Shown here one piece after another: positions 19,431-28,063 of a stretch of DNA of 64,000 nt (position 1 is the stretch's first letter; every line of letters begins with the position of its first letter). A program made the translations under genes and the position numbers. Source of the DNA: VRUE01 sp963698085 (GTDB lineage: Bacteria; Actinomycetota; Thermoleophilia; Solirubrobacterales; 70-9); the NCBI GenBank assembly GCA_963698085.1, contig OY969122.1:248001-312000 (forward strand). The letters are read 5' to 3'. The notes under the pieces are model-generated. The model was not told the DNA's origin. It made no database searches and worked only from the letters and a program-made list of their open reading frames with translations.

Positions 19431-20252
19431 CTAAGCGGGGCGCTCGACCGCGGCGACGACCGTCAGCGAACCTTGGCCGGCAGTTGCGCCGATACCAGCA
19501 TCGAAGAGCTCGCGTGCCTCCTCGGCACCGGCGAATGACTCGGCAAAGCGGGTCAGGGAATCGATCAGGAGGATCACGTCCTCGCCGCCGCTTGCCCGCG
19601 TCCGGGCCTGCGCCAAGGCGTCGGCGGCGTGGTTGGCCTTGCCAGCGGAGACGATCTCGGCCTGGGGCGCCTCGCGCTTCCAGTCGGCGAGCTCCTCCGG
19701 TGTCGGGTCGATCAGCAGCGCGATCGGGTCCGGTCCGTTGGAGGCGCCGGACATCTCGGCGGCAATTTCGCGCAGCAGAGCGGTGCAGCCGGCGCGGCTC
19801 TCGGCGTAGACGATCGCCTGGCGGCCGGGTACGGGCGGCAGCAGCAGGTCGTGGACGCGAACGCCCTTAGGGCGGCGGCCCCAGCGGCGGCGGCGTTTGC
19901 GTTTCGGGCGGGAAGTGGGTGGCGGTGGCGTGGTCGCCGGCGCGATCGAGGGCTCGGGCTTCGGCCCGGCGCGCCGCTCCGCCTTTGGCTCCGGCTCGCG
20001 GCGCTGGGATTCGCGGTCGCCCTGCGGCTGGCGCTGGCGACGGGGCTCGCGCGGTTTGCGATCGCGCTGCCGAGCACGATCGGAGTCGTTGCGGCGCCCG
20101 CGCTGTGGCTTCTCCCCGCCTCCCGGCGCTCCGCCCGTGAGCTTCTCGATCAGCTCGGCGCGGGACAGCATCCGGTAGCGCTCGACGCCGGCGTCGGCGG
20201 CCAGCTCGTGCAACTCGGCAAGGTGCTTGGACTCCAGTTCGGATTTGTTCAC
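19431..20252 (-). CDS. Truncated Rho-like protein with degenerate ATP site
   Basis: A 273-residue protein with a Rho N-terminal helix domain (KSELESKHLAELHELAADAG at residues 3-22, to about 42). A long Arg/Pro-rich disordered linker (about 45-130) follows, then a region that aligns with the first part of the Rho ATPase domain. The P-loop is altered (SRAGCTALL where Rho has AGKT), and the catalytic DERPEE block reads DPTPEE, while Walker B (ILLIDSLTR) remains. The cold-shock RNA-binding domain and everything after GSLTVVAAV are missing, so Q/R loops and the arginine finger are absent. It cannot be a normal helicase; it may bind Rho or RNA. The GTG start at 20252 was chosen because Rho_N begins there. 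Confidence 0.7.
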   Translation of the reverse strand: MNKSELESKHLAELHELAADAGVERYRMLSRAELIEKLTGGAPGGGEKPQRGRRNDSDRARQRDRKPREPRRQRQPQGDRESQRREPEPKAERRAGPKPEPSIAPATTPPPPTSRPKRKRRRRWGRRPKGVRVHDLLLPPVPGRQAIVYAESRAGCTALLREIAAEMSGASNGPDPIALLIDPTPEELADWKREAPQAEIVSAGKANHAADALAQARTRASGGEDVILLIDSLTRFAESFAGAEEARELFDAGIGATAGQGSLTVVAAVERPA

Positions 20253-20290
20253 GGGCGGCAGGCTATTCAACTGGGCCGTCGGGCCGCGCC

Positions 20291-21964
20291 TCAGGCTGCC
20301 GCGGCGGGATCGATCCCCGCCTCCGCAGCCGCCGCCGGCCAGGCCTCGGCCTCGCGCTTGACCTGCCGGCGCGACCATCCAAGCTCGTCGCCGAGCACCG
20401 CCGCGACCGCACGAACAGCGCTGGCCTCGCGCAGTTGCGGCGCCGCCAGCAGGCCGAGGCGGGTACGGCGCAGCATCACATCAGCGACGCAGCGCGCCTG
20501 CTCGAGCCGCGCCGCGATCGCGACCTCGGCCAGCAGGTCGGGGCGGCCGGGGACGATCGGCGCCGCCAGCTTTGGGTCCTCCCCGGCAAGCCGAAGAACG
20601 TTGCGGGCCGCGTAGCCGTAGCGGAAGGCGAGCTGGGCTACCGCCTCCTCCCCCACACCGTCCGGGGCCTCGAGCTCCTCCGACTGCGCCTCCCTCCCCA
20701 ATGGCAGCTCAGCCGTGTGGCAGGTTGCCTCGCGACCCTCGCGCTCGACCAGCCGGTCGACCGTCTGCTTCGCCATCCGCCGCCAGGTGGTCAGCTTGCC
20801 GCCGGTGATCGTCAGCAATCCCGACGAGGTCTCATACAGCTCCGCTTTGCGCGAGATGTCGACCGACTTCTTCGGGTCACCGGTGGAGAGCAGGGGCCGC
20901 ACGCCGGCGTAGGCGCCGACCGCGTCCGCAGCGCTCAACGAGACGCCAAAGAAAGCGTTGACCGCGTTGAGCAGGTACCCGACGTCGGCCTCGCCCGGTT
21001 GCGGGTGGTCGATATCGCCCTCGTAGTCGTTGTCGGTGGTGCCGATCAGCGTCCTGCCGTACCACGGAAGGGCAAAGATGTGGCGACCCTCGCCGGCGGG
21101 GACGATGCAGGCGGCGTTTCCGGTGGAGAGGCTGTCACGGTCGAGCAGGACGTGGGTACCGCGGCTGGGTGAGATACGCGGCACGTCCTCCTCGTCGGCG
21201 ACCTCGGCGCCGATCCGATCGGCCCAGACGCCGGTTGCGTTGACGACGCTCTCGGCCTCGACCTCGAAGCGTTCGCCCGAATCGGCCTCGACCGCGGCGA
21301 CGCCAACCGCACTGCCGTTACGGGTGAGGACCTCGGTCACCTCGGTGCCGTTCAGCATCACGGCGCCGAAGCGCTCCGCCTCGCCCAGGATCGTCAAGAC
21401 CAGGCGCACGTCGTCGGTCTGGCAGTCGTAGAAGAGGTAGGCGTCGTTCGGATCGCGCGGCTCCAGCGAGGGGACGAGCTCCAGCACCTCGTCGCGGTCG
21501 ATCGTGCGGTGACGGTCGGGCGACCAGTAGAAGTCTTCGTCCTCCTGCTTGGAGGAGCGCATCTCGCGACGGCTGCGGCCGACTCGCGTCGTCGCCATCA
21601 CGTCGTACATGTTCAGCCCCATCCCGAGTTTGCGATCGCGGCGCTCCTCGGCGAAGGAGGGAACGAGGAAGGGGGTCGGGTAGACCAGGTGCGGCGCCAA
21701 CTGCACCATCAGCTGGCGCTCCAGCAGCGCCTCGCGGACCAGGCCGAGGTCGAAGTTCTGCAGGTAGCGGAGGCCGCCGTGGATCATCTTCGAGGAGCGG
21801 CTGGAGGTACCGATGGCGTAGTCGCCGCGCTCCAGCAGCGCCACCGAGTAGCCGCGCGAGGCTGCGTCGAAGGCGACCCCAGCGCCGGTGATGCCGCCCC
21901 CGATCACCACCACCTCGAAGCGCTGGCCGGCGATCTCCTCCAGGGCTGCGGCGCGGGTCAGCAT
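20291..21964 (-). CDS. glpD: Aerobic glycerol-3-phosphate dehydrogenase
   Basis: FAD-dependent membrane-associated enzyme oxidising glycerol-3-phosphate to dihydroxyacetone phosphate; 557 residues. The dinucleotide motif VVVIGGGITGAGVAFDA lies near the N-terminus, followed by GTSSRSSKMIHGGLRYLQ, a hallmark of GlpD. The C-terminal helical DAO_C domain is present. The Rho-like gene follows 38 bases downstream, and a nitroreductase gene lies 13 bases upstream, all on the minus strand. No glpK or glpF is in the window. Confidence 0.95.
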   Translation of the reverse strand: MLTRAAALEEIAGQRFEVVVIGGGITGAGVAFDAASRGYSVALLERGDYAIGTSSRSSKMIHGGLRYLQNFDLGLVREALLERQLMVQLAPHLVYPTPFLVPSFAEERRDRKLGMGLNMYDVMATTRVGRSRREMRSSKQEDEDFYWSPDRHRTIDRDEVLELVPSLEPRDPNDAYLFYDCQTDDVRLVLTILGEAERFGAVMLNGTEVTEVLTRNGSAVGVAAVEADSGERFEVEAESVVNATGVWADRIGAEVADEEDVPRISPSRGTHVLLDRDSLSTGNAACIVPAGEGRHIFALPWYGRTLIGTTDNDYEGDIDHPQPGEADVGYLLNAVNAFFGVSLSAADAVGAYAGVRPLLSTGDPKKSVDISRKAELYETSSGLLTITGGKLTTWRRMAKQTVDRLVEREGREATCHTAELPLGREAQSEELEAPDGVGEEAVAQLAFRYGYAARNVLRLAGEDPKLAAPIVPGRPDLLAEVAIAARLEQARCVADVMLRRTRLGLLAAPQLREASAVRAVAAVLGDELGWSRRQVKREAEAWPAAAAEAGIDPAAAA

Positions 21965-21977
21965 TAGCGTCCTCTCG

Positions 21978-22487
21978 CTAGTCCAGGTAGGTCGTCGTCT
22001 GCTCGACCGGTGGGCGAGCCGGCGGCTGCTTTTCCTGACGCGGCCAGCCTAGGTGCAGGAGACCGACGAAGCGCTCTGAATCCGGCAACTCGACCGCATA
22101 TCTGCCCTCGTCGGACCAGAGCAGCGCGGGCGTGCGCCAGTAGCCGGCCATGCCGCGGGCGTGGGCTCCGAGCAGGACGATGTAGGAGGCGACGGCGGTG
22201 GCGTGCAGGTCCTCCTCGCGCTGAACCGGGTCGTTGCCGAGCGCACAGGAGACGACGATCAGGGTCGGAGCCCGGTCGAGCTTGGCGGCTTCCTCCGGCC
22301 CCGCCACCTCTTTCAGCCGTGCCATCGAGTGCGGCCCGATCACACGGAAGCGCCAGGGAGCGGTCAGGTGGTGGTTCGGCGCCCAGCGCGCCAGCTCCAG
22401 CAGTTCCTCAATCTGCAGGGCGGAGAGTGGGTCCGGCTTGAAGGCCTTGTGGGTACGACGCGTGCGGATCGCGGTCTCGACATCCAT
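21978..22487 (-). CDS. Nitroreductase family protein
   Basis: A 169-residue FMN-dependent nitroreductase-like enzyme. The family start (ETAIRTRRTHKAFKPDPLS), the WAPNHHLTAPWRF flavin block and the C-terminal FVGLLHLGWPR are visible. It is slightly short for the family but not broken. The start at 22487 (MDVETA) is standard. The substrate is unknown. It lies upstream of glpD and may share its transcript. Confidence 0.85.
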   Translation of the reverse strand: MDVETAIRTRRTHKAFKPDPLSALQIEELLELARWAPNHHLTAPWRFRVIGPHSMARLKEVAGPEEAAKLDRAPTLIVVSCALGNDPVQREEDLHATAVASYIVLLGAHARGMAGYWRTPALLWSDEGRYAVELPDSERFVGLLHLGWPRQEKQPPARPPVEQTTTYLD

Positions 22488-22549
22488 GGCTCTGAGCCTA
22501 GTGCGGTCGAGGTTTGGGTCGCATAGCGGTCGAAAGCTCGACCGCGCGG

Positions 22550-24421
22550 CTACCAGCCGAAGCGGCGGCCGAAGAAGAGGACGCTGCCGAGGGCCAGGCC
22601 ACCGGTGCCAAGGCCGATGCCGAGCGGCGCCCATGGCTCGGGGCCGGAATTGTCGCTGGCCTCGAAGGTCGGTGCCGCGGCATCGTCGGCAGGCTCGGGT
22701 TCATCGCCCTCAGGGGCGGTGCCGGGGGCCGGGGTCGGAGCTGCGCCGGCGCCCGGCGGCACCGAGGGGATTCCGCCGGTCGCAGGCGGGATGGCGCCCT
22801 GTCCCCCAAACGATTCGGACAAGCCGGGGACCGTTTCGCCCGTCGAAGGCGCGACCGGCACGGCCGGTGCCACCAGAGAGGGGGCGCTGCCCGGGTCCGC
22901 ACCCCGCGAGTCGGGCTTCGACGACCTGGCGACCGGCGGCACCGGGTAGGAGTCGCCGGCCACCGCCGCAAGCACTTGGCTGGTCACCCAGACCGGGGTT
23001 TGGTCGCTCGAGGGCGAGTAGCGGTAGTGGCCATCGGCGTCCTGACGGTCGGCAAGGTAGTCGAGCGCGCTCTTGCCACCCTCCTGAACGGAGGCTGGGT
23101 CGACGCCGACCGCGAGCATTCCCTGGACGGCCCAGGCGGTCGCCTGGGAATTGACCGCGCCGGAGCCGCCGAGCGGGAAGCCACCGCTGGGCCGCTGCGT
23201 CCGACGCAGGTAGGCGAGTCCGCGCTGGGCCGGGCTCGTCGTCGGTATCGCCTGCATCACCGCGGCGGTTCCCTCGGGAGTACTCGGCGGCTTCGGCAGA
23301 TCGCCCCAGCCCCCATCGCGGTTCTGGGCATCGACGAGCCATGAGATCGAGTGCTCGACCCCCCCACCGCCCCCGACGCGCAGGGCCATGATCGAGAACG
23401 CGGTCGAGTTCGGCCAACCTTCGAAGGAGCCGTTGTTGCGACGCTGCTTGGCGAGCGCCGCGACCAGGTCGTGGCCGCCGAAGGAGCGCGGATCGACCCC
23501 GGCTCCGTAGAGGGCAAGGATCGTGCGGGCGTAGTCTCCGGGGCTGCCTAGCTGCCCGACGTTGGCGCGCAGGTAGTCGACCGGGCTGTGCCCGCCGCGG
23601 GAGATGTCGAGCGGGTTCCTTCCCGCTGCCTCCAGCCCCAGCATCGTCCACGCCGTCATGTCCGGCGCCGAGGCGTCCTCGGGCGAAGAGCCCCAGCCAC
23701 CGTCCTCGTTCTGCGCCGCGACGAGCCAGTTAGCGGCGCGACTCACTTCCGAGGCCCCGGCGGTAGTGGGCAGAACGCTGAGGAGGGCGAGGGTCAGAAG
23801 CAGCGTCGAGGCGACGGCTGGGGTGCGCCACTCGAAGCGCTCGCGGAAGCGGACCAGCATCCTCACGATCGCCGGCCCGGCGATGAGGGCGAGGGTCGCG
23901 TTGCCGATCGCGTGGGCGGCGTCGAAGGGAACGGCGCGGGACTCGAGCGCGAGGAAACGCTCCAACGAAAGGTCGCCTCCATAGGTCGCCATCAAGGAGA
24001 AGTTCAGCAGAGCGCCGTAGGCAATGCCCGCCAGGGCACAAACGGCGGCCAGCGTGAAGCGGCCGGCGTTGGGACGGATGACGGCGAGCGCCGCGCCCAG
24101 GAGCCCGCAAAGGCCCCAGCCAGCCATCTGCCATGGCGTCCAGGGACCCTGGCCAAACCAGAAGTTCGAGACGAGCGCGGTGAGGCCGCCGACGGCAAAC
24201 CCGGGCGCCGGCCCGAGCGCGTAGCCGGCGAAGATGACGATGTCGGTGGTCGGCTTGACGTTGGGGAAGGCGGCGAAGGCGATCCGACCGGCGATCGCCA
24301 GCGCCGCCAGGGCAGCGACCAGCGCCACCACCTGTGAGGTCGGGCGTGAGCGCTCATACCACGCGAAGCCGCTGAGCAGGCCGGCGCCGAGGACTAGGAA
24401 GCTGGCCAGCTCCCAAGACAT
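22550..24421 (-). CDS. ECF transporter S component fused to an alpha/alpha-toroid domain
   Basis: A 623-residue fusion. Residues 1 to about 205 form a multi-helix membrane domain of the ECF S-component type (substrate-binding subunit). After a short segment, residues about 225-500 carry four to five repeats like QNEDGGWGSS and QNRDGGWGDL, the signature of squalene-cyclase/prenyltransferase alpha/alpha barrels, which would lie outside the cell. A Pro/Gly/Ala-rich linker leads to a final membrane helix. The ATG shares a base with the ATPase stop (TGATG). Toroids of this class form the alpha domain of vertebrate cobalamin carriers. With the upstream cobalamin riboswitch, the inferred substrate is cobalamin or another corrinoid. 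Confidence 0.85.
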   Translation of the reverse strand: MSWELASFLVLGAGLLSGFAWYERSRPTSQVVALVAALAALAIAGRIAFAAFPNVKPTTDIVIFAGYALGPAPGFAVGGLTALVSNFWFGQGPWTPWQMAGWGLCGLLGAALAVIRPNAGRFTLAAVCALAGIAYGALLNFSLMATYGGDLSLERFLALESRAVPFDAAHAIGNATLALIAGPAIVRMLVRFRERFEWRTPAVASTLLLTLALLSVLPTTAGASEVSRAANWLVAAQNEDGGWGSSPEDASAPDMTAWTMLGLEAAGRNPLDISRGGHSPVDYLRANVGQLGSPGDYARTILALYGAGVDPRSFGGHDLVAALAKQRRNNGSFEGWPNSTAFSIMALRVGGGGGVEHSISWLVDAQNRDGGWGDLPKPPSTPEGTAAVMQAIPTTSPAQRGLAYLRRTQRPSGGFPLGGSGAVNSQATAWAVQGMLAVGVDPASVQEGGKSALDYLADRQDADGHYRYSPSSDQTPVWVTSQVLAAVAGDSYPVPPVARSSKPDSRGADPGSAPSLVAPAVPVAPSTGETVPGLSESFGGQGAIPPATGGIPSVPPGAGAAPTPAPGTAPEGDEPEPADDAAAPTFEASDNSGPEPWAPLGIGLGTGGLALGSVLFFGRRFGW

Positions 24422-26172
24422 CAACTTCGCGCCTCCCTCTGTCGCAAAGAATCAGATATGGATGCTCCGTCGGTCGGCGCTCGCCGTTCACCCAGAGCCG
24501 CAGCGCCGCACTCTGGCGTGATCACGCCGGGAAGGTCGAGAATGCGGGCGACCTCGGTTGCGAAGTACCAGCCGCCGGAGAGGATCTCGGCGGCTTCGCC
24601 GTCGGCGATGACGACCCCGTCGCCGAGCAGCACCACCCGTTCAGCGAACGAGGCGGCGAACTCGACGTCGTGGGTGGCGACGACAACGCCGGCCCCCCTA
24701 CCGGCCAGCCCCTCGATTAGCTCAATCAAGTCGTTCTTGCGCGCCCGGTCCATGCCACGCGTGGGCTCATCCAACGCAACGAGGCCTGGCAGCTCATCGC
24801 CCTCCATCCGACCTGCCAAGGCGATCGCCAGCGCCAGCCGCTGCCGCTCCCCTCCAGAGAGATCGCGCGGGTCGGCGTCGACCGCATGCTCAAGACCGAC
24901 GATTCGCAACGCCGCCATGCCGGCATCGCCCGGCAGCTCGTCGCCTACTCGCTCGCGCACGAAGTAGTCACTGGGGTTTTGGCTCAGCAGGGCCATTCCA
25001 TCCGGGGTCGTGGTCTTGCCACGTACAGGCTCGACAAGTCCGGCGAGCACTCGCAGCAACGTGCTCTTGCCAGCGCCGTTGCGTCCCATTAGGGCAACCG
25101 TCTCTCCACGATCGATCCGCAGGTCGATCCCCTTCAGCACATCGTGGGGCTCATCGCTCCAACTCAGCTCGACCCAGAGGTTTCGTGCTTCGGCAGCTGC
25201 GGTGGGGGGAGAGGGTCGGGGGTCCCGGCCGCGTGCTGGGTTTTTCGCCTCGGAGCCTGTGTCTCTCGCCAAGTGGTCCGTGCGAAAAACAGGACGCCGC
25301 GCGCGGCCGGGACCCCCGACCCTCTCCTCTCGATCCCAGAGGGTGGCTCGCGCGTCTCGGACGCCGACCGGTAGAGATTCGATTCCAGCGAGCGAGAAGA
25401 GGCGAGCTGCGGGAGTCTCCAGGGCGGCGTCAGCTTGTTGCGCCCATGCCAAAAAGTCTTCCGCAGAGCCGTCGAAGGAGATGGCTCCTGAGTCCATGGC
25501 TACTACTCGATCGGCGGCGGCCAGGCAACGCTCAAGGCGGTGCTCGGCGAGCAAGATCGCCACCCCCCACTCCTCGTTGAGCCTTCGTAGGAGCCAGATG
25601 AGCTCGTCACCGGCTACGGGGTCGAGCTGGGACGTGGGCTCGTCGAGAAGAACCAGCTTGGGGCGGGTGACCAGGGCCGCGGCGAGAGCAACGCGTTGGA
25701 GCTCTCCCCCTGAGAGGGTGTCGACCGTGCGACCGAGGAGATGTGGGATTGCGAGGGCAAGGGCTACCTCCTCCACTGCGCGGGCGCGGGATGATGCCGG
25801 GTCGCCACGCATCTCCAAAGGCAGCTCGATCTCCGCGGCGACGGTGGTCGAGACGACCTGGGTCTCGGGGTCCTGGGCTAGGTAGCCGACCGCTGCGGCA
25901 AGCTCGCTCGGGCCGCTGGCAATCGCGTCGAGGCCGGCGACCTGGACGCTGCCCTCGATCTCGCCGCCATGGAAGTGGGGCACCAGCCCACAGGCGGCGC
26001 GCAGCAGGGTCGTCTTGCCGCAGGCCGAGCGGCCGGCGAGCAACGCGAACTCCCCGGGCGCCAAGGTCAGTGAGACGTCGCGGAGGGCACTGCTTGCGCC
26101 GGGATAGGCATAGGTGAGTCCCGCGATCTCCAGGGCCGGTGCCGCGCGTGGCGGAGAGTCGAGCTCAGGCAT
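24421..26172 (-). CDS. ECF transporter duplicated ATPase (EcfA-EcfA')
   Basis: A 583-residue protein with two ABC ATPase domains in one chain. Domain 1 has GRSACGKTTLL, LSGGELQR and LVLLDEPTSQ. Domain 2 has GRNGAGKSTLL, LSGGERQR and LVALDEPTRG. It energises the S and T components. The inter-domain linker is lengthened by about 40 residues (282-322, Arg/Pro/Gly-rich) encoded by palindromic element B, which keeps the frame. The start overlaps ecfT by 8 bases. Confidence 0.93.
   Translation of the reverse strand: MPELDSPPRAAPALEIAGLTYAYPGASSALRDVSLTLAPGEFALLAGRSACGKTTLLRAACGLVPHFHGGEIEGSVQVAGLDAIASGPSELAAAVGYLAQDPETQVVSTTVAAEIELPLEMRGDPASSRARAVEEVALALAIPHLLGRTVDTLSGGELQRVALAAALVTRPKLVLLDEPTSQLDPVAGDELIWLLRRLNEEWGVAILLAEHRLERCLAAADRVVAMDSGAISFDGSAEDFLAWAQQADAALETPAARLFSLAGIESLPVGVRDARATLWDREERVGGPGRARRPVFRTDHLARDTGSEAKNPARGRDPRPSPPTAAAEARNLWVELSWSDEPHDVLKGIDLRIDRGETVALMGRNGAGKSTLLRVLAGLVEPVRGKTTTPDGMALLSQNPSDYFVRERVGDELPGDAGMAALRIVGLEHAVDADPRDLSGGERQRLALAIALAGRMEGDELPGLVALDEPTRGMDRARKNDLIELIEGLAGRGAGVVVATHDVEFAASFAERVVLLGDGVVIADGEAAEILSGGWYFATEVARILDLPGVITPECGAAALGERRAPTDGASISDSLRQREARS
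25208..25327. repeat. 120-bp palindromic repeat element (copy B) in frame in the ECF ATPase gene
   Basis: Perfect 26-bp terminal inverted repeats (25208-25233 and 25302-25327). On the minus strand it shares GGCGTCCTGTTTTTCGC and GGCGAAAAACCCAGC with copy A at 8787-8910, in the same order and spacing class. The outer arms of the two copies differ except for a GGGTCGGG core, so arm complementarity is kept while sequence changes. A length of 120 bp (40 codons) without stops leaves the host frame intact. Confidence 0.8.
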
Positions 26173-27130
26173 TGCGCCTCCACGGAGCCAGGCCGGTGAG
26201 AACGATGAGGACCGAGAGCACGACCGTCGCGCGCTCGGCGCCGATCTCGATCGTCGGGTAAGCGCTAAAGCCGTCGGCGCCGATCACCTTGGCGGCGATA
26301 GCCGCGACGAGCACCAAGCCGCCGACGAGGTAAAAGCGACGGTCGTACCTCGAACGCCTCCTGGCGCGTGCCAGACCAAGCGGGGCTAGGACGCAGGGAG
26401 GGCGGTGAGGGGAGCGCACTCTTCCGTGCGTGACCCGAGCCAACCGACCGAGGACACCGCCCCGCGCAGCGTCTGGCGCCGCCAGCGAGTAGCCGCGCAG
26501 CTCCAGCGTCGCCGCCACGTCGACGGCCCGGTCCAGAGAGCCCGCCATCAGACGGCGGACCAGGGCGGCGCGGCCGAGCGGGGCCGCGGCCGGGCCGCGC
26601 AGGCGTCCGGCGTCGCGCAGGCGCGAAGCGTCGGCGGCTGCGACCGGGACGAGGCGTGAGATCAGCGCCGCGGTCAGGGCCGAACGTCCCGCCAGCGGTC
26701 GCAGCGCCCGCAACACCCGGTCGGGATCGACGCAGGCCGAGTAGACGGCGAAGGCGATCATCACGACGACCGCCCGCAGCCCGAAGATGGCGCCGTCGGC
26801 AATCGCCTCCGCGGTGACGTCAACTTGGCCGAGCAATGGCCACTCGCCGAGCCGCAGCAGGACCGTCGCGCCACGGTCGACGACGAGCGCGTTGACGACG
26901 ACGATCGGCAGCGCGATCGCCAAACCCAGCTTGATCGCCGCCCGGACCGCACTCCCGGCGCCCGCCAGAGCGCCGGCAAGACCCGCCGCAACCCCAACCG
27001 CGGCCAGCACCAGCGGGCTCGAATAGAGGAAGGCGACGACGACGAGGGCGCCGAGGTAGACGACAGCCGCGCCAGGTGAGGCCGCCTGCAGCGGCCCCCG
27101 GCGCGGCACGTAGGCAAAGGGCGACCTCAT
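26165..27130 (-). CDS. ecfT: ECF transporter T component
   Basis: A 321-residue membrane scaffold subunit. There are several N-terminal helices and one to two C-terminal helices. The cytoplasmic coupling region shows Ala-Arg-Gly-type motifs (ALISRLVPVAAADASRLRDA and LELRGYSL) that contact the ATPases. It overlaps the DUF4430 lipoprotein gene by 4 bases and the ATPase gene by 8, so the module is translated as a unit. Confidence 0.88.
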   Translation of the reverse strand: MRSPFAYVPRRGPLQAASPGAAVVYLGALVVVAFLYSSPLVLAAVGVAAGLAGALAGAGSAVRAAIKLGLAIALPIVVVNALVVDRGATVLLRLGEWPLLGQVDVTAEAIADGAIFGLRAVVVMIAFAVYSACVDPDRVLRALRPLAGRSALTAALISRLVPVAAADASRLRDAGRLRGPAAAPLGRAALVRRLMAGSLDRAVDVAATLELRGYSLAAPDAARGGVLGRLARVTHGRVRSPHRPPCVLAPLGLARARRRSRYDRRFYLVGGLVLVAAIAAKVIGADGFSAYPTIEIGAERATVVLSVLIVLTGLAPWRRNA

Positions 27131-28059
27131 CGCGGTGCCTGAGGCAAGGGCAGCGGCGTCTCCTCGCCGCCTTCGGTGACCACCGCGTAATGGTCGCGTA
27201 GGTGGGCTGCGCTGAGCAAGCCCGCCGCGGCGAGGGCGCCGCGCGCCGTCGCGCCACTGATCAGCCAGACGGGGGGCGCGTCGTAGCGACGCACCGCGGC
27301 GACCAAGCCGGCACTCGGGCCAAACTTCTGCGCGGGCCCACCGCCTTCGTCCAACCCTTCGAGGATGTACCCGCCGTCACCACCTTGCACGAACTCGGCA
27401 AAGACACCGCTTTCATCTGGGCCGTCCTCCAGCTGTGCCGCCGCGGGGTCCTCGCGCAGCCGTGCCCAGGGGCCGACCAAGACCCGGATCGCGGCATCCG
27501 GCGACCCCCCGGCCAGCGCGACTCCCGCCTCGTCCAGCATGCGGCGTACCACCGCGCAGGCAGGGCCGCCACCGCGGCACTCGAGCACTACCGGATGGGC
27601 CTCGCTCTCATAGCCACCGACAAGTGGCTGGGGCCAAGAGCCGACGACAGCGGGCACCCGCGACGCGGCAGACCAGTCGCGGTAGTCCCACCAAATCGCC
27701 TCACCTCCGTTGAGGGCAAAATCAGCAGCTCCCACCGGCGACTCAACCCCGTTCACGTAGAAGAACCAGTCCCAGGACCGACCGCTCGCTCGCTCGGCTT
27801 CGACGCCCTCGATCGCGCTGACGAAGCCACCGCCGTAGCTGGTCGAGATCTCGGCGTTGCGGTCGAGCACCCGCATCACCGTGTCCGATTCGGTTGCCTC
27901 GTCGGTCATCACGGGCAGAACCGGTGCAGCGCCGTAGTCCCGGGTCACGGTCAGCGATACCTCGCCGACCTCCGATCCGGGGCCGACGCCGCAGCCGGCG
28001 GTCGCGAGCGCTGCGCCGAGCAGCGCGATCGCGACCGCCGTGCCACGGGCCCGTCTCAA
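27127..28059 (-). CDS. DUF4430 (transcobalamin beta-domain-like) lipoprotein
   Basis: An extracellular lipoprotein of 310 residues. I chose the TTG at 28059, seven bases after the upstream stop. It gives a short basic N-terminus and a good lipobox (LATAGC). Upstream ATGs would start inside the previous gene. A DUF4430 domain follows: SDTVMRVLDRNAEI, GGGFVSAIEGV, WDWFFYVNGVES, LNGGEAIWWDYRDW. This fold is the C-terminal beta domain of intrinsic factor/transcobalamin. The remaining about 170 residues form a second, unrecognised domain. Probably captures the substrate for the ECF module. Confidence 0.8.
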   Translation of the reverse strand: MRRARGTAVAIALLGAALATAGCGVGPGSEVGEVSLTVTRDYGAAPVLPVMTDEATESDTVMRVLDRNAEISTSYGGGFVSAIEGVEAERASGRSWDWFFYVNGVESPVGAADFALNGGEAIWWDYRDWSAASRVPAVVGSWPQPLVGGYESEAHPVVLECRGGGPACAVVRRMLDEAGVALAGGSPDAAIRVLVGPWARLREDPAAAQLEDGPDESGVFAEFVQGGDGGYILEGLDEGGGPAQKFGPSAGLVAAVRRYDAPPVWLISGATARGALAAAGLLSAAHLRDHYAVVTEGGEETPLPLPQAPR

Positions 28060-28063
28060 CGAA

